Assembly: GCA_947629705.1 (NCBI GenBank)
Contig: CANREN010000005.1
Span: 36,352 to 100,351 of the forward strand
Source of the DNA: an uncultured Alistipes sp.
GTDB taxonomy: Bacteria > Bacteroidota > Bacteroidia > Bacteroidales > Rikenellaceae
Reading direction: 5' to 3'
DNA: 64,000 nt
A program made the position numbers and the translations under genes. The notes beneath the pieces are model-generated. The model searched no databases. It saw only the letters and a list, made by a program, of their open reading frames with translations, and was not told where the DNA came from. The number at the start of each line of letters is the position of its first letter. Position 1 is the first letter of the stretch. Positions 38,267 through 49,710 of the stretch are shown here, piece after piece.

Positions 38267-39514
38267 ATGCCCGAAATCTCCCAACGTGCCGAATTGATGC
38301 CGGCCTCGCCGATCCGCAAACTCGTGCCGCTTGCCGAGGCCGCCCGTGCCCGAGGTACGAAGATCTATCAACTCAATATCGGCCAGCCCGACCTGCCGAC
38401 GCCGCAGGTGGGACTCGATGCGCTGAAAAACATCGACCGGAAGATTTTGGAATACAGCCCGAGCGACGGCTACCGTTCGTTGCGCGAGAAGCTGGCCGAA
38501 TACTATGCGCAATACCAGATCAACCTCACGCCCGAAGACATTATCGTTACGGCAGGCGGTTCGGAGGCGGTGCTGTTCGCCTTCATGTCCTGTCTGAATC
38601 CGGGCGACGAGATCATCGTTCCGGAACCGGCCTACGCCAACTACATGGCCTTCGCCATCTCGGCCGGCGCGATCATCCGTCCCGTCGTCTCGACCATCGA
38701 ACAGGGCTTTGCGCTGCCGGACGTCGCCGAATTCGAAAAGCTCATCAACGAGCGGACGCGCGGCATTCTGATCTGCAACCCCAACAACCCGACGGGCTAC
38801 CTCTATACGCGGCGCGAGATGAACAGCATCCGCGATTTGGTGCTCAAATACGATCTGTTCCTCTTTTCGGACGAAGTCTACCGCGAGTTCATCTACACGG
38901 GTTCGCCCTACATTTCGGCCTGCCACCTCGAGGGCATCGAACAGCATGTCGTGCTGATCGATTCGGTGTCGAAGCGTTATTCGGAGTGCGGCATCCGCAT
39001 CGGCGCCCTCATCTCCAAGAACCGCAAGGTGCGCGATGCGGTTATGAAATTCTGTCAGGCCCGCCTTTCGCCGCCGCTGTTGGGACAGATTGTAGCCGAA
39101 GCCTCGATCGACGCTCCGCGTTCGTATGGCGCCGAGGTCTACGAGGAGTATATCGAACGCCGCAAATGCTTGATCGACGGACTGAACCGTATTCCGGGCG
39201 TCTATTCGCCCATTCCGATGGGGGCTTTTTACACGGTGGCGCGTCTGCCGGTCGACGACTGCGATGCGTTCTGCGCCTGGTGCCTTTCGGACTTCGAGTA
39301 CGAGGGCGAAACGGTGATGCTGGCCCCTGCGTCGGGCTTTTACACCGATCCCGGCCTCGGACGCAACGAAGTGCGGATCGCCTACATTCTTTGCAAAGAG
39401 GATTTGAAGCGGGCGTTGGTCGTTTTGGCCAAGGCGCTCGAAGCCTACAACCGGCGGACGGACAACAAACAACCGGTCTCGCAGAGCAGCAAGGCCGGTA
39501 AGCCCGATGAATAG
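38267..39514 (+). CDS. Pyridoxal phosphate-dependent class I/II aminotransferase
   Basis: YQLNIGQPDLPTPQVGLDAL...LICNPNNPTGYLYTRREM...VLIDSVSKRYSECGIRIGALIS. Confidence 0.93.
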   Translation: MPEISQRAELMPASPIRKLVPLAEAARARGTKIYQLNIGQPDLPTPQVGLDALKNIDRKILEYSPSDGYRSLREKLAEYYAQYQINLTPEDIIVTAGGSEAVLFAFMSCLNPGDEIIVPEPAYANYMAFAISAGAIIRPVVSTIEQGFALPDVAEFEKLINERTRGILICNPNNPTGYLYTRREMNSIRDLVLKYDLFLFSDEVYREFIYTGSPYISACHLEGIEQHVVLIDSVSKRYSECGIRIGALISKNRKVRDAVMKFCQARLSPPLLGQIVAEASIDAPRSYGAEVYEEYIERRKCLIDGLNRIPGVYSPIPMGAFYTVARLPVDDCDAFCAWCLSDFEYEGETVMLAPASGFYTDPGLGRNEVRIAYILCKEDLKRALVVLAKALEAYNRRTDNKQPVSQSSKAGKPDE

Positions 39515-39532
39515 ATACGATACGATTAATGA

Positions 39533-39566
39533 TAATGATGCAAAAAACGCCGCTTTTGCATCATTA
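39533..39566. terminator. Hairpin between aminotransferase and helicase genes (convergent)
   Basis: taatgatgcaaaa/aacgccgc/ttttgcatcatta. Confidence 0.65.
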
Positions 39567-39613
39567 CCTTATTTTTCGACGGATTTTTGGATGAAATTAT
39601 TCTCCGGCAGGAT

Positions 39614-42391
39614 TTAATCGATATATAGAATTTCTTTCAATTTGGTTTCGATCCGTTCCCGTTCGTTGCTTTCGGCGGTCGATAAGCGTTCGTAGGGGAT
39701 GTCGTAGAGTTTCAATATGCGGTCTTTCATTCTATCGCGCTCCTTTTGTCGGGAACCCTCTTGGTGGTGCTGGTACCCGTCGGTCTCGATGACGAGCACG
39801 GGTTGTTTGCCGACCTTGTTGTAAATCAGAAAATCAACGTGCGTAAGGCCGTTTCCTGCATATCGGCGCTCGATGTCGTCGAGCAGCGAGAAATCGCGGA
39901 TCAACATCCGCAAAGGTAGATGACAGACAACATCGAGGTGGTGCATGGCTGCATTGTTGCGCAGAATATCCTCGATCAAAGCATAGGTCAGGTTTTCGGA
40001 ATCGTATTCGGAAATCCGTTTGCGTGAGGCGAGATAGGCCATTCGAGCCTCGGTGTATTGTTTGTAGAGGTAATCGAAAATTGAATGGATTTTACTTTCG
40101 GTAACGGTGAAGTTGTTGTACTCGATGTAGGCCAGCAGGTCGCTGATGTTACCGCTCTTTTGCTGCTTGTTGCCGGTTACGACCAAGCAAAACTTTTGTT
40201 TGGCCCGTGACACGGCGACGTTCAGCAGATTGGGATCGTCTACGAAGTCGGATATTTGATTTTCGACGGTGCTCATGACGATCGCATCCTTTTCGCGGCC
40301 TTGGAATTTATGCACCGTCGCGATTTCGACCGACGTTCCGATTTGTTGCTGCAAGACATCGACTTGGACATTATAAGGAGCTATGATGCCGATATTTTCG
40401 GCCTTATATGGAAGTGTCGGCAGTACTTCTTTGCGGATGACATCGATTTCGCGTTGGTTCACATGGTGGCGATCATGATTGCCCTCGACCGTTTTAACGG
40501 CGCAAATGACATCGGATTCGCCGTTGTCGCGGGTCATGATAACGAGGTTGCCGCCGTAGAACTTCCGGTTGCAGAAGTCGATGATCTTCGGATGACAACG
40601 ATAGTGTTCTTTCAGCAGGGTTTGTGGAACGTTGGGAATCACTCGACAGACGGATTCCAGAAAACTGTTGCGGGCGCAGTCGTAAGATTGGGGTATGGTG
40701 AATTGTCCGGTTATTTCGTCGATTTTGAACTGGGCTTCCGGTGTAACGACATTCGGCAGCTGCATGGAGTCGCCGACGATGACGGCATTTCGGGCGCATG
40801 AAAGTGCCAGTGCGCCAGTTTCGACCGATACCTGCGACGCTTCGTCCATGATGACGTAATCGTATGTGGTTTCGGGCGACAGGCTGCTACGGGCCGAAAA
40901 TGTCGTACTTAACACAACGGGATATTCGGCCAACACCTCCTGTGCCTTGAGATAGAGGTCGGAGGATAGGAATATCGGCTTGGGGTGGTCAACTCCGTAC
41001 TTGCGGTGGAGTGTATTTTTCAGAAACTGCATCGACCATTCGGAGAGCAGCTTCGTCTGTTCTTCTGCATGCTGCGATGTAATATATGCTTCCAATTCCA
41101 CAATTTCGGTGCGCAATGCTTTGAGACGTGCATTGTAAATAGCCGCTTGCAAGTCCGATACAATGGCAGACAAATTGCGCCGAAAAAAGCCGCGCGACAG
41201 CCCTTTGAGCAGCTGTCGACTACGAACCCGAATAGCAGCCCAGCGGAATTTTTGTCGCATATTGCCGAAAAAACCGGAATGAGGGGCTGCATCTTCGGCG
41301 AATTGTTGCCAGTCGAACCACAATCGGGTCAGGCGAGGAATGTTGCCGGTTTTCCGCAAGACGATTTTGTAATCGGGGACACCGATCTCCTGCTCGAAAT
41401 GCCGCTGTTCAGTCTCCAAAGCCTGCAAATCCTGTTTGGCGACGGCCAGTCGTTCTTGCTTGGCGAATAGTCTGTTCAACAATTCGATCTGCCGGTCGAT
41501 CCGTTCGAGAAATTCGGGATGATTCGCTTCGGCGGTGTGCCAAGATGCAAGTGTCTTCGGATATTGTTTTTCCTTCCCTTGGCTTTCGATAAATCGCTGT
41601 TTGTTGTCCGAATTGCCGAGTGGCGCAACGAGAAAATCGAACCCGTATTTGATGAGTTTTTCCAGCACGTTATCAGTCGCGGAGTTGTTGTTCGAGACGA
41701 CCAGCACCGTTTTTCCGGCGACGAGGATGTTGGCGACGATGTTCAGAATCGTCTGCGTCTTACCTGTTCCGGGAGGGCCTTGAATGACGCTGACCGAATG
41801 TTCGAAAGCCTTTTGCACGGCTTTCAACTGGCTTGCGTTGCTGCCGAACGGATAGATCAGCCGCCGTTTCGTATACGTCTGTGGCCTGAAGAGACCGGGA
41901 TTGAGATAGGTTGCCAATGCCGTTTCATCCGAAACGAATCGGACTTTGTCGTACTGCTTGGCCAGTAGCGCCGTACCATCGTCGCCCGACAGGGCATTGA
42001 TTGCAGCGACTTGTTGCAGGTATTGAAAGATATTATTGGACACAGAATCGGCCAAGCATGAACCGGTTACTTGCAAATCGGAGCCTTTATAGCTTGTTTC
42101 TGTGCCGTTCTCAAACCGGAGATGCCAGTAGGTTTGCGTATAGTCCCGGAATTTGAATATCGCCACGATATTCGTCAATCGATGCCCGTTATGGGCCAAC
42201 CGATAAATCGCTGGATTGAGCGATTCCGGATTCTTTAGCCACAAAACCTTATTCACCCCATAAGCGTATTCTTTCGGGCTGCCGGCGAATACGATGTAAT
42301 ATCTGTTAGGTGCTTTGTATCGGCAGCTCTCGATTTTGGCAGTGCGGATACAACCATTGATAACGATAAGATTCTGCGAGGTGTCGATCAT
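39614..42391 (-). CDS. SF1 (UPF1-like AAA_11/AAA_12) helicase with C-terminal DUF2726/PD-(D/E)XK-like nuclease domain
   Basis: Walker A GPPGTGKTQT; Walker B YDYVIMDEASQVS; GDSMQLPNVV; ATVHKFQGREKDAIVMS; LNVAVSRAKQKFCLV; C-terminal HVDFLIYNKVGKQPVLVIETDGYQHHQEGSRQKERDRMKDRILKLYDIPYERLST. Confidence 0.88.
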   Translation of the reverse strand: MIDTSQNLIVINGCIRTAKIESCRYKAPNRYYIVFAGSPKEYAYGVNKVLWLKNPESLNPAIYRLAHNGHRLTNIVAIFKFRDYTQTYWHLRFENGTETSYKGSDLQVTGSCLADSVSNNIFQYLQQVAAINALSGDDGTALLAKQYDKVRFVSDETALATYLNPGLFRPQTYTKRRLIYPFGSNASQLKAVQKAFEHSVSVIQGPPGTGKTQTILNIVANILVAGKTVLVVSNNNSATDNVLEKLIKYGFDFLVAPLGNSDNKQRFIESQGKEKQYPKTLASWHTAEANHPEFLERIDRQIELLNRLFAKQERLAVAKQDLQALETEQRHFEQEIGVPDYKIVLRKTGNIPRLTRLWFDWQQFAEDAAPHSGFFGNMRQKFRWAAIRVRSRQLLKGLSRGFFRRNLSAIVSDLQAAIYNARLKALRTEIVELEAYITSQHAEEQTKLLSEWSMQFLKNTLHRKYGVDHPKPIFLSSDLYLKAQEVLAEYPVVLSTTFSARSSLSPETTYDYVIMDEASQVSVETGALALSCARNAVIVGDSMQLPNVVTPEAQFKIDEITGQFTIPQSYDCARNSFLESVCRVIPNVPQTLLKEHYRCHPKIIDFCNRKFYGGNLVIMTRDNGESDVICAVKTVEGNHDRHHVNQREIDVIRKEVLPTLPYKAENIGIIAPYNVQVDVLQQQIGTSVEIATVHKFQGREKDAIVMSTVENQISDFVDDPNLLNVAVSRAKQKFCLVVTGNKQQKSGNISDLLAYIEYNNFTVTESKIHSIFDYLYKQYTEARMAYLASRKRISEYDSENLTYALIEDILRNNAAMHHLDVVCHLPLRMLIRDFSLLDDIERRYAGNGLTHVDFLIYNKVGKQPVLVIETDGYQHHQEGSRQKERDRMKDRILKLYDIPYERLSTAESNERERIETKLKEILYID

Positions 42392-42506
42392 GCGGGGTTT
42401 AGTGTCGTCGTTTTTTGCGATTATTTATTCAGTCCATGTAATTTCCTCTCCGTTGTATTTGTTTTTTTGTGATATAAAAGATTTAGAGTGGATTTTTCAA
42501 AACTAA

Positions 42507-42776
42507 TCAATAAGGGTTGAATACGGTTCTGCTATCATCGAGGCTGTCGATGGTTCGGAAACACCCCTCTTTGCGTAACTCTCCCGAATTGCAGAAATCT
42601 TTGAACTCTTTATGGCGGGTCGAATCTGCCGGATAAAGAGCGATTCGATAATAGTCCGCAAAAACAGCATTCTGTGCGATTAGCCCCAATTTATTGTAAT
42701 AAAGCGTGTCTATCCTCTCTTGGGCATATGTTGATATGCTTATTATTAATGCAATGAGAGATAAAATAGGTTTCAT
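42507..42776 (-). CDS. Small secreted hypothetical protein
   Basis: MKPILSLIALIISISTYAQERIDTLYYNKLGLIAQNAVFADYYRIALYP...; signal peptide-like N-terminus. Confidence 0.5.
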   Translation of the reverse strand: MKPILSLIALIISISTYAQERIDTLYYNKLGLIAQNAVFADYYRIALYPADSTRHKEFKDFCNSGELRKEGCFRTIDSLDDSRTVFNPY

Positions 42777-42863
42777 CGGTGGTAGTATTGAGTATAGCAA
42801 TGATTGATCCCAGCAATCGTCAGGGATTATTTTTGTACCGATATTTTCTTCCATCACTGATAA

Positions 42864-43754
42864 TCAACTGGGGGAAAAGCAGAAACAGATTACCACCATT
42901 TTTACCCCCGCTTCCGGATATTCGGTTCGGTAATATTCAGTCAGGTCTTTATAAAGATAGATGGTGCTTCGGGGATAGCCATAGCCAAGGCTTCTGGTCT
43001 TGGTTGCATAGACGATCATCGTATCAAATGAAAGATTATCGATTGGATTTTCTGCTTCATCTAAAAAGGTCCATTCTCCATAACCGGCTATTTGCCCATC
43101 CGGGGGAAGCATTCGATAAGACTCCGGCATCTCTTCCGGTGCTTTGCTTCCGGTCCGTATGATATACGGGCCAAACACGTTGTTGTCATCTTGCAAGGCT
43201 ATCCATTTAAGGAAATTGTTTTCACCACGATAAAGCAGCTCATGATAATCCAACGGAAGAAGCGGGTTGTCTTTCAAATCCTGTTCAATGAGTTCCTTAT
43301 CATCTGCATCATCTGCTTCTACCGCATATCTGTATTGTGGAAATGGGATATCGTCGTAATAGGCTTTTGGAATAAGGTGTAACGGCAGGTTTTCCGAATC
43401 TTTTTTATCTTTGGATATTACTTCAAGCAATTCGCACTCTGTCCATGCAGGAGTGCCCATACGATAATCCAAATAACCGGTTTCACCGATTTTTATCCGA
43501 TATTCATACCCTTTCTCAAACTCGAACCCGGCAATGGAGCCACAAGCGCTCCATGCATCGGACTGCTCTTTCTTTACAGCATAAACTTCTGACAAGTGAT
43601 TAACTCCTTCCGACCAAAGGACACCCGGTATTTTTTTCGATGCCACAGTCAGCACATACTCTTTGCCCTCTTCATCATCGTTGCTACACGCTGTCAGTCC
43701 TACTGCCGCAAACATGGCCGTGAGCAGTATTCCGAAAAAGCCTTTCGTATTCAT
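42864..43754 (-). CDS. Lipoprotein with DUF4377-like domain
   Basis: MNTKGFFGILLTAMFAAVGLTACSNDDEEGKEYVLTVASKKI...IAGFEFEKGYEYRIKI; lipobox LTAC. Confidence 0.6.
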   Translation of the reverse strand: MNTKGFFGILLTAMFAAVGLTACSNDDEEGKEYVLTVASKKIPGVLWSEGVNHLSEVYAVKKEQSDAWSACGSIAGFEFEKGYEYRIKIGETGYLDYRMGTPAWTECELLEVISKDKKDSENLPLHLIPKAYYDDIPFPQYRYAVEADDADDKELIEQDLKDNPLLPLDYHELLYRGENNFLKWIALQDDNNVFGPYIIRTGSKAPEEMPESYRMLPPDGQIAGYGEWTFLDEAENPIDNLSFDTMIVYATKTRSLGYGYPRSTIYLYKDLTEYYRTEYPEAGVKMVVICFCFSPS

Positions 43755-43765
43755 CTTTATCCTTT

Positions 43766-45796
43766 TTACTTTTCGAGCAGCTTTTTCACCTCCTCGGCGA
43801 CGGTCTTTCCGTTGTAACCGAATTGTTCGTCGAGCACCTTGTAGGGCGCCGAGTAGCCGAAGTGATCCAGCCCGTGAATGGTGCCGTTTTCACCGACCAA
43901 TCCCGCCAGATTTACGGGCAGACCCGAAGTTATCCCGTAACGCGGGATCCCGGCCGGCAGGATCGTTTGCTGATACGAACGCGGCTGGTCGCGGAACAGT
44001 CCCTCGCTCGGAACGTTCACCACGCGCACCGAGATACCTTCGGCCGCCAACAGCCGGGCTCCCTCGACCAACGTCGAGACCTCCGATCCGTCGGCGACCA
44101 GAACGACGGCGGGTTTCGCCGCATCCATGACGACATAACCGCCTTTGGAGATCTGCATGGCCTCCTTGCGACGGCTCTGGCTCAATACCGGCAGCGTCGC
44201 GATAGTTTGACGCGAAAGAATCAACGCCACGGGACGGTGTTCTTCGAGCGCCAGCTTCCATGCCGATACGGTTTCGTCGCCGTCGGCCGGACGCAGCACC
44301 ACCATCGAGCGTTCGCCTCGATGATTGTGCAGATGCTCCATCAGCCGGATTTGCGCCTCCTGTTCGATCGGCTGGTGCGTCGGGCCGTCTTCGCCCACAC
44401 GGAACGAATCGTGCGTCCAGATGTAGATCACGTGCAGCCGCATCAAGGCCGACAGACGGACAGCCGGCTTCATGTAATCGGAGAATACGAAGAAGGTGCC
44501 GCATGCCGGAATCACGCCGCCGTGAAGCGCCATGCCGTTCATCACGCAGGCCATCGTCAGCTCCGACACGCCGGCTTGGAAGAATTTCCCGGAAAAATCG
44601 CCCTTTGCAAAGGCTTTCGTCTTTTTGAGATAACCGTCCGTCTTGTCCGAGTTGGAGAGGTCGGCCGATGCGACGATGAGATTCTCCGCTTTGTCGGCCA
44701 GCACGCTCAACACCGAGGCCGAAGCCGCACGGGTCGCGCTGTCGGCCTTCAGTTCGATGCGGTTCCAGTCGATTTCGGGAAGTTTGCCGGCGAAGAATCC
44801 GTCGAGTTTATGGGCCAGATTGAGATGCCCCGAACGCCACGACTTTTCGATCTCGGCCTGCTTCTTCGCCCATTCGCGCAACCGTCCGCGCCGTTCGTCG
44901 AAGGCCTTGCGGCTCTCCTCGAAGAACGTGAACGGCTGTTCGGGATCGCCGCCTAAATGTTTCACCGTAGCGGCGAAGTCGGCACCGGCAGCCGACAGCG
45001 GCTGTCCGTGCGTCGAGACCTTGTTTTCATAGCTGCATCCGTCGGGGCCCACGGCGCCGCGGCCCATCACCGTGCGGCCGATGATCAGCGTCGGCCGTTC
45101 GGTTTCGGCATTGGCGGCGGTGAGCGCTGTGCGCAGGGCTTCGATATCGTGTCCGTCGGCCGACAGCACGTTCCAACCCCACGCCCTGTACTTCATGGCA
45201 ATGTCCTCGCTGTCCACGGCGTCGACAGTCGTCGAAAGCTGGATATTGTTCGAGTCGTAATACACGATGAAGTTCGAAAGGCCCAAATGTCCGGCGATGC
45301 GGCCCACGCCCTGCGAAATCTCCTCCTCGACAGCTCCGTCCGAAATGTAGGCATAGGTCTTGTGGGCCGTCCACTCGCCGAACCGGCTTGCGAGGAACCG
45401 TTCGGCGATCGCGGCGCCGAGAGCCATGGCATGGCCCTGCCCCAACGGGCCGGAGGTATTTTCGATTCCCCGCAGTATATCGACTTCGGGGTGGCCGGGC
45501 GTAATGCTTCCCCACTGCCGCAGCGACTGCAAATCTTCCAGCGTGAAGTGGCCGGCCATCGCTAATACCGAATAGAGCATCGGCGCCATGTGGCCCGGAT
45601 CGAGGAAGAACCGGTCGCGGAAGGGATAATCCATGCGATCGGGGTCGTATCGCAGAAACTCGGTGAAGAGCACCGTAACGAAATCCGCACCGCCCATGGC
45701 ACCGCCCGGGTGTCCCGATTTGGCCCGTTCGACCATGGCGGCCGACAAGATACGGATGTTATCGGCCACACGCGAAAGTTGGGTATTCGTAGACAT
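43766..45796 (-). CDS. tkt: Transketolase
   Basis: MVERAKSGHPGGAMGGADFVTVLFTEFLRYDPD...LPEIDWNR...WTHDSFRVGEDGPTHQPIEQEAQIRLM. Confidence 0.97.
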   Translation of the reverse strand: MSTNTQLSRVADNIRILSAAMVERAKSGHPGGAMGGADFVTVLFTEFLRYDPDRMDYPFRDRFFLDPGHMAPMLYSVLAMAGHFTLEDLQSLRQWGSITPGHPEVDILRGIENTSGPLGQGHAMALGAAIAERFLASRFGEWTAHKTYAYISDGAVEEEISQGVGRIAGHLGLSNFIVYYDSNNIQLSTTVDAVDSEDIAMKYRAWGWNVLSADGHDIEALRTALTAANAETERPTLIIGRTVMGRGAVGPDGCSYENKVSTHGQPLSAAGADFAATVKHLGGDPEQPFTFFEESRKAFDERRGRLREWAKKQAEIEKSWRSGHLNLAHKLDGFFAGKLPEIDWNRIELKADSATRAASASVLSVLADKAENLIVASADLSNSDKTDGYLKKTKAFAKGDFSGKFFQAGVSELTMACVMNGMALHGGVIPACGTFFVFSDYMKPAVRLSALMRLHVIYIWTHDSFRVGEDGPTHQPIEQEAQIRLMEHLHNHRGERSMVVLRPADGDETVSAWKLALEEHRPVALILSRQTIATLPVLSQSRRKEAMQISKGGYVVMDAAKPAVVLVADGSEVSTLVEGARLLAAEGISVRVVNVPSEGLFRDQPRSYQQTILPAGIPRYGITSGLPVNLAGLVGENGTIHGLDHFGYSAPYKVLDEQFGYNGKTVAEEVKKLLEK

Positions 45797-45838
45797 ATTT
45801 TATTAAGTTGTTTTGCTGATAATCGTGCAAATAAAGGT

Positions 45839-45866
45839 CCGGAACGGGTACGGCGCCCCGTTCCGG
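45839..45866. terminator. Hairpin downstream of clpX
   Basis: ccggaacggg tacggcg ccccgttccgg. Confidence 0.55.
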
Positions 45867-45889
45867 CTATAAAGATAACAAAATTTTCG

Positions 45890-47164
<1,275 letters not shown>

Positions 47165-47180
47165 CTTCGTTTCGATTTGG

Positions 47181-47858
47181 TTATTTCGCCCGTTTGGCGA
47201 GCACTTCGTCGATCAGGCCGTACTCCTGGGCCTCCCGGGCGGTCAGCCAGTAGTCGCGGTCGGCGTCCTTCTCGATCTTCTTGACCGGAACGCCCGAATG
47301 CGTCGAAAGAATCTCGTAGAGTTCGCGTTTGGTCTTGGCGATTTCGCGGGCCGTGATTTCGATATCCGAAGCCTGCCCCTGGGCGCCGCCCAACGGCTGA
47401 TGGATCATCACCCGCGAGTGCGGCAGGGCCGAACGTTTGCCGTTGGCGCCGGCCGTCAGCAGCACGGCCGCCATCGAGGCCGCGAGCCCCGTGCAGATGG
47501 TCGCCACGTCGGGCGCTACCAACTGCATGGTGTCGTAGATGCCCAATCCGGCCGATACCGAACCGCCCGGCGAATTGATATAGATCTGAATATCCTTTTC
47601 GGGGTCGACCGATTCGAGAAAGAGCAGCTGGGCCTGGATGATATTGGCCGCATCGTCATAGATCGGGGCGCCGAGGAAGATGATGCGATCCATCATCAGG
47701 CGCGAAAAGACATCCATCGTGGCGACATTCAGCTGCCGCTCCTCGATGATGGTCGGCGAGACGTAGGAGGCGTTCACCGACTGGAAATCGTGCAGTTTCA
47801 ACGAACTGATCCCGCACTGCATCCGTGCGTATTTTTCGAACTCCGAATTGTTTTTCAT
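47181..47858 (-). CDS. clpP: ATP-dependent Clp protease proteolytic subunit ClpP
   Basis: [55 protein letters not shown]...[24 protein letters not shown]. Confidence 0.98.
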   Translation of the reverse strand: MKNNSEFEKYARMQCGISSLKLHDFQSVNASYVSPTIIEERQLNVATMDVFSRLMMDRIIFLGAPIYDDAANIIQAQLLFLESVDPEKDIQIYINSPGGSVSAGLGIYDTMQLVAPDVATICTGLAASMAAVLLTAGANGKRSALPHSRVMIHQPLGGAQGQASDIEITAREIAKTKRELYEILSTHSGVPVKKIEKDADRDYWLTAREAQEYGLIDEVLAKRAK

Positions 47859-48109
47859 TTTTATTTGTTTCGTTTCCGTGCTAATCGAGGTCGTTATACC
47901 TTCTTATCTTCTCTTCGGGGCGTGCCGGTCGCCGGCTCTGCTCAAAGTCGTTTCATCTTCCCGACGGCGGTATCCGTGCCGGTCGATAAAACGGCCGATC
48001 GAATTGCGGACTTCCTTTTTCGCCGTACGGCCGTGCGACCCGTGCCTGTTCATAAAAAAGGCTTTGCAAACATCACGCCTGCAAAGTCCTTGTTCCGTTT
48101 TTTCGGGGA

Positions 48110-49438
48110 TCAGTGCACTTCGCGGGCCATTTTTGCGAAATCATCGGCGGAAACAGTCTTTTCCGTTACGGCGATCTTCGACTTCACGGCCGCTACCACT
48201 TTCACCTCGAAGAGCTTTTCGTAGATCTTCTGCGACTGGTTCTTGTCATCGAGGATGCGTTTCGCGTAGTTTTCCAGCATCTCGTCCGGCGCCGACGGCA
48301 TACCGTATTGGGCGAATTGCGCCGCTGCCAGCGCTTTAGCTTCGGCCGTCGCCTCCTCTTTCGTTACGGTCAGGTTGTCGGTCCGGATGAAATGCTTCTG
48401 CAAGTAGTTCCACGTGAACATTTGCAGGAACTGAGCGAAACCCTTCTCGATCTCCTCCATCGTGAACTTGCCCTCGTTGATGGTGTAGAGCCAGCGTTTC
48501 AGGAAAGCTTCGGGCATCTTCAGCCCCGCTTTTTCGATCAGATAGTTGCGCAGCTGCAGCGTGAAGAGGTAATCGCTCTCGCGCGACAGCTCCGCGTCGA
48601 TCCGTTCGTCGATGAATTTGTCGAGCGACGCCTCATCGGTTACGTTTCCTTGCGGGAAAGCCATCTTGAAAAAATCCTCGTTCAGCTCGGGTTCGGCGAA
48701 CTTGCGGATTTTGGTGATTTCCAGTGTAAATTCAGGTTTGATGCCCGCCAGCTCGGGCTCCTTGACCTGCAGGATCGCGGCCCGTTGCGAGGGATTCTTG
48801 TAGAGCTCGTCGATGTTCACGTCGGTCTTGTAGCCCACTTTCTTGCCGATGAAGGGTTTGCGCTCCTCCTCCGTCATCGAGATCAGCCCCAAATAGGCAT
48901 CCGAAACCTGCATGTCGCCGTTATCGAGCGTTACGCTCAACGCCTCGTCGGAGGTTACCTCGTCGACGTCGACCAACCGTCCGTATCCGCGCAGGAAGTT
49001 CGAACGGTAATCGCTGTGCATCTTCTTGTCGATCTTGATGCGATGGCAGGTCATCTTGTCGTTTTCCGACAGCTCCAGTTCGATGGCGGGCGCCTCGCCG
49101 AACTCGAAGACGAACTCGAATTCGGTGTCGTTCTCGAAGTCGAAATCGCCCTGTTCTTCCGACGGGATGATATCGCCCAGGTAGTCGATCTTCTCTTTCC
49201 GGAGGTATTCGAACACGGCGTTCGAAGCGGTGCGGTAGGACTGTTCGGCCAGCACGCTCTTGCCGTACATCTTCTTGATGATGCCCATCGGCACCATGCC
49301 CGGCCGGAAGCCCGGAATGTTGGCCTTGCGGCGGTAGGTGCGGAGCTCTTTCCCGACCGCTTCGCCGTAATCGGCCTCTGCGACGGTTACCCGAACCAAC
49401 GAGCTGCCTCCGTCGCGTTGTTCTCTTACGATTTTCAT
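48110..49438 (-). CDS. tig: Trigger factor
   Basis: Adjacent to clpP-clpX; N-terminal RRKANIPGFRPGMVPMGIIKKMYGKSVLAEQ ribosome-binding signature. Confidence 0.93.
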   Translation of the reverse strand: MKIVREQRDGGSSLVRVTVAEADYGEAVGKELRTYRRKANIPGFRPGMVPMGIIKKMYGKSVLAEQSYRTASNAVFEYLRKEKIDYLGDIIPSEEQGDFDFENDTEFEFVFEFGEAPAIELELSENDKMTCHRIKIDKKMHSDYRSNFLRGYGRLVDVDEVTSDEALSVTLDNGDMQVSDAYLGLISMTEEERKPFIGKKVGYKTDVNIDELYKNPSQRAAILQVKEPELAGIKPEFTLEITKIRKFAEPELNEDFFKMAFPQGNVTDEASLDKFIDERIDAELSRESDYLFTLQLRNYLIEKAGLKMPEAFLKRWLYTINEGKFTMEEIEKGFAQFLQMFTWNYLQKHFIRTDNLTVTKEEATAEAKALAAAQFAQYGMPSAPDEMLENYAKRILDDKNQSQKIYEKLFEVKVVAAVKSKIAVTEKTVSADDFAKMAREVH

Positions 49439-49475
49439 AACTATGTCTTTGCTATTCGATTAGTCAGTTGTCCAT

Positions 49476-49509
49476 TCGGACGGCCGGCCGTTCCGCCGGC
49501 CGTCCGAAG
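49476..49509 (-). promoter_or_regulatory. Perfect 14-bp-arm hairpin in the tig 5' leader
   Basis: ttcggacggccggc cgttcc gccggccgtccgaa between a candidate promoter (caaatgta at 49574-49581) and the tig ATG. Confidence 0.55.
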
Positions 49510-49710
49510 AAGCGTCGGCGGTGTGCCGATCGGCTGTCGCGCACCCGGTTCGCATTTTGCCGAAACCGGAGCGCAAATGTACGAAATAATTCCGTCCGTC
49601 GCAAATAATTGACGGACGAGACGAAGAATTTCGACGGATTCCATGAAGGAAATGACGGAATCCGCGAAAAAATCGCTACCTTTACACGAAACCGAACCAT
49701 CTTATTTGCC

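Noticed and set aside
37721-39472. 583-aa minus-strand ORF opposite comEC end and aminotransferase
   Set aside because: Crosses an intergenic region and two real genes; no domain resemblance.
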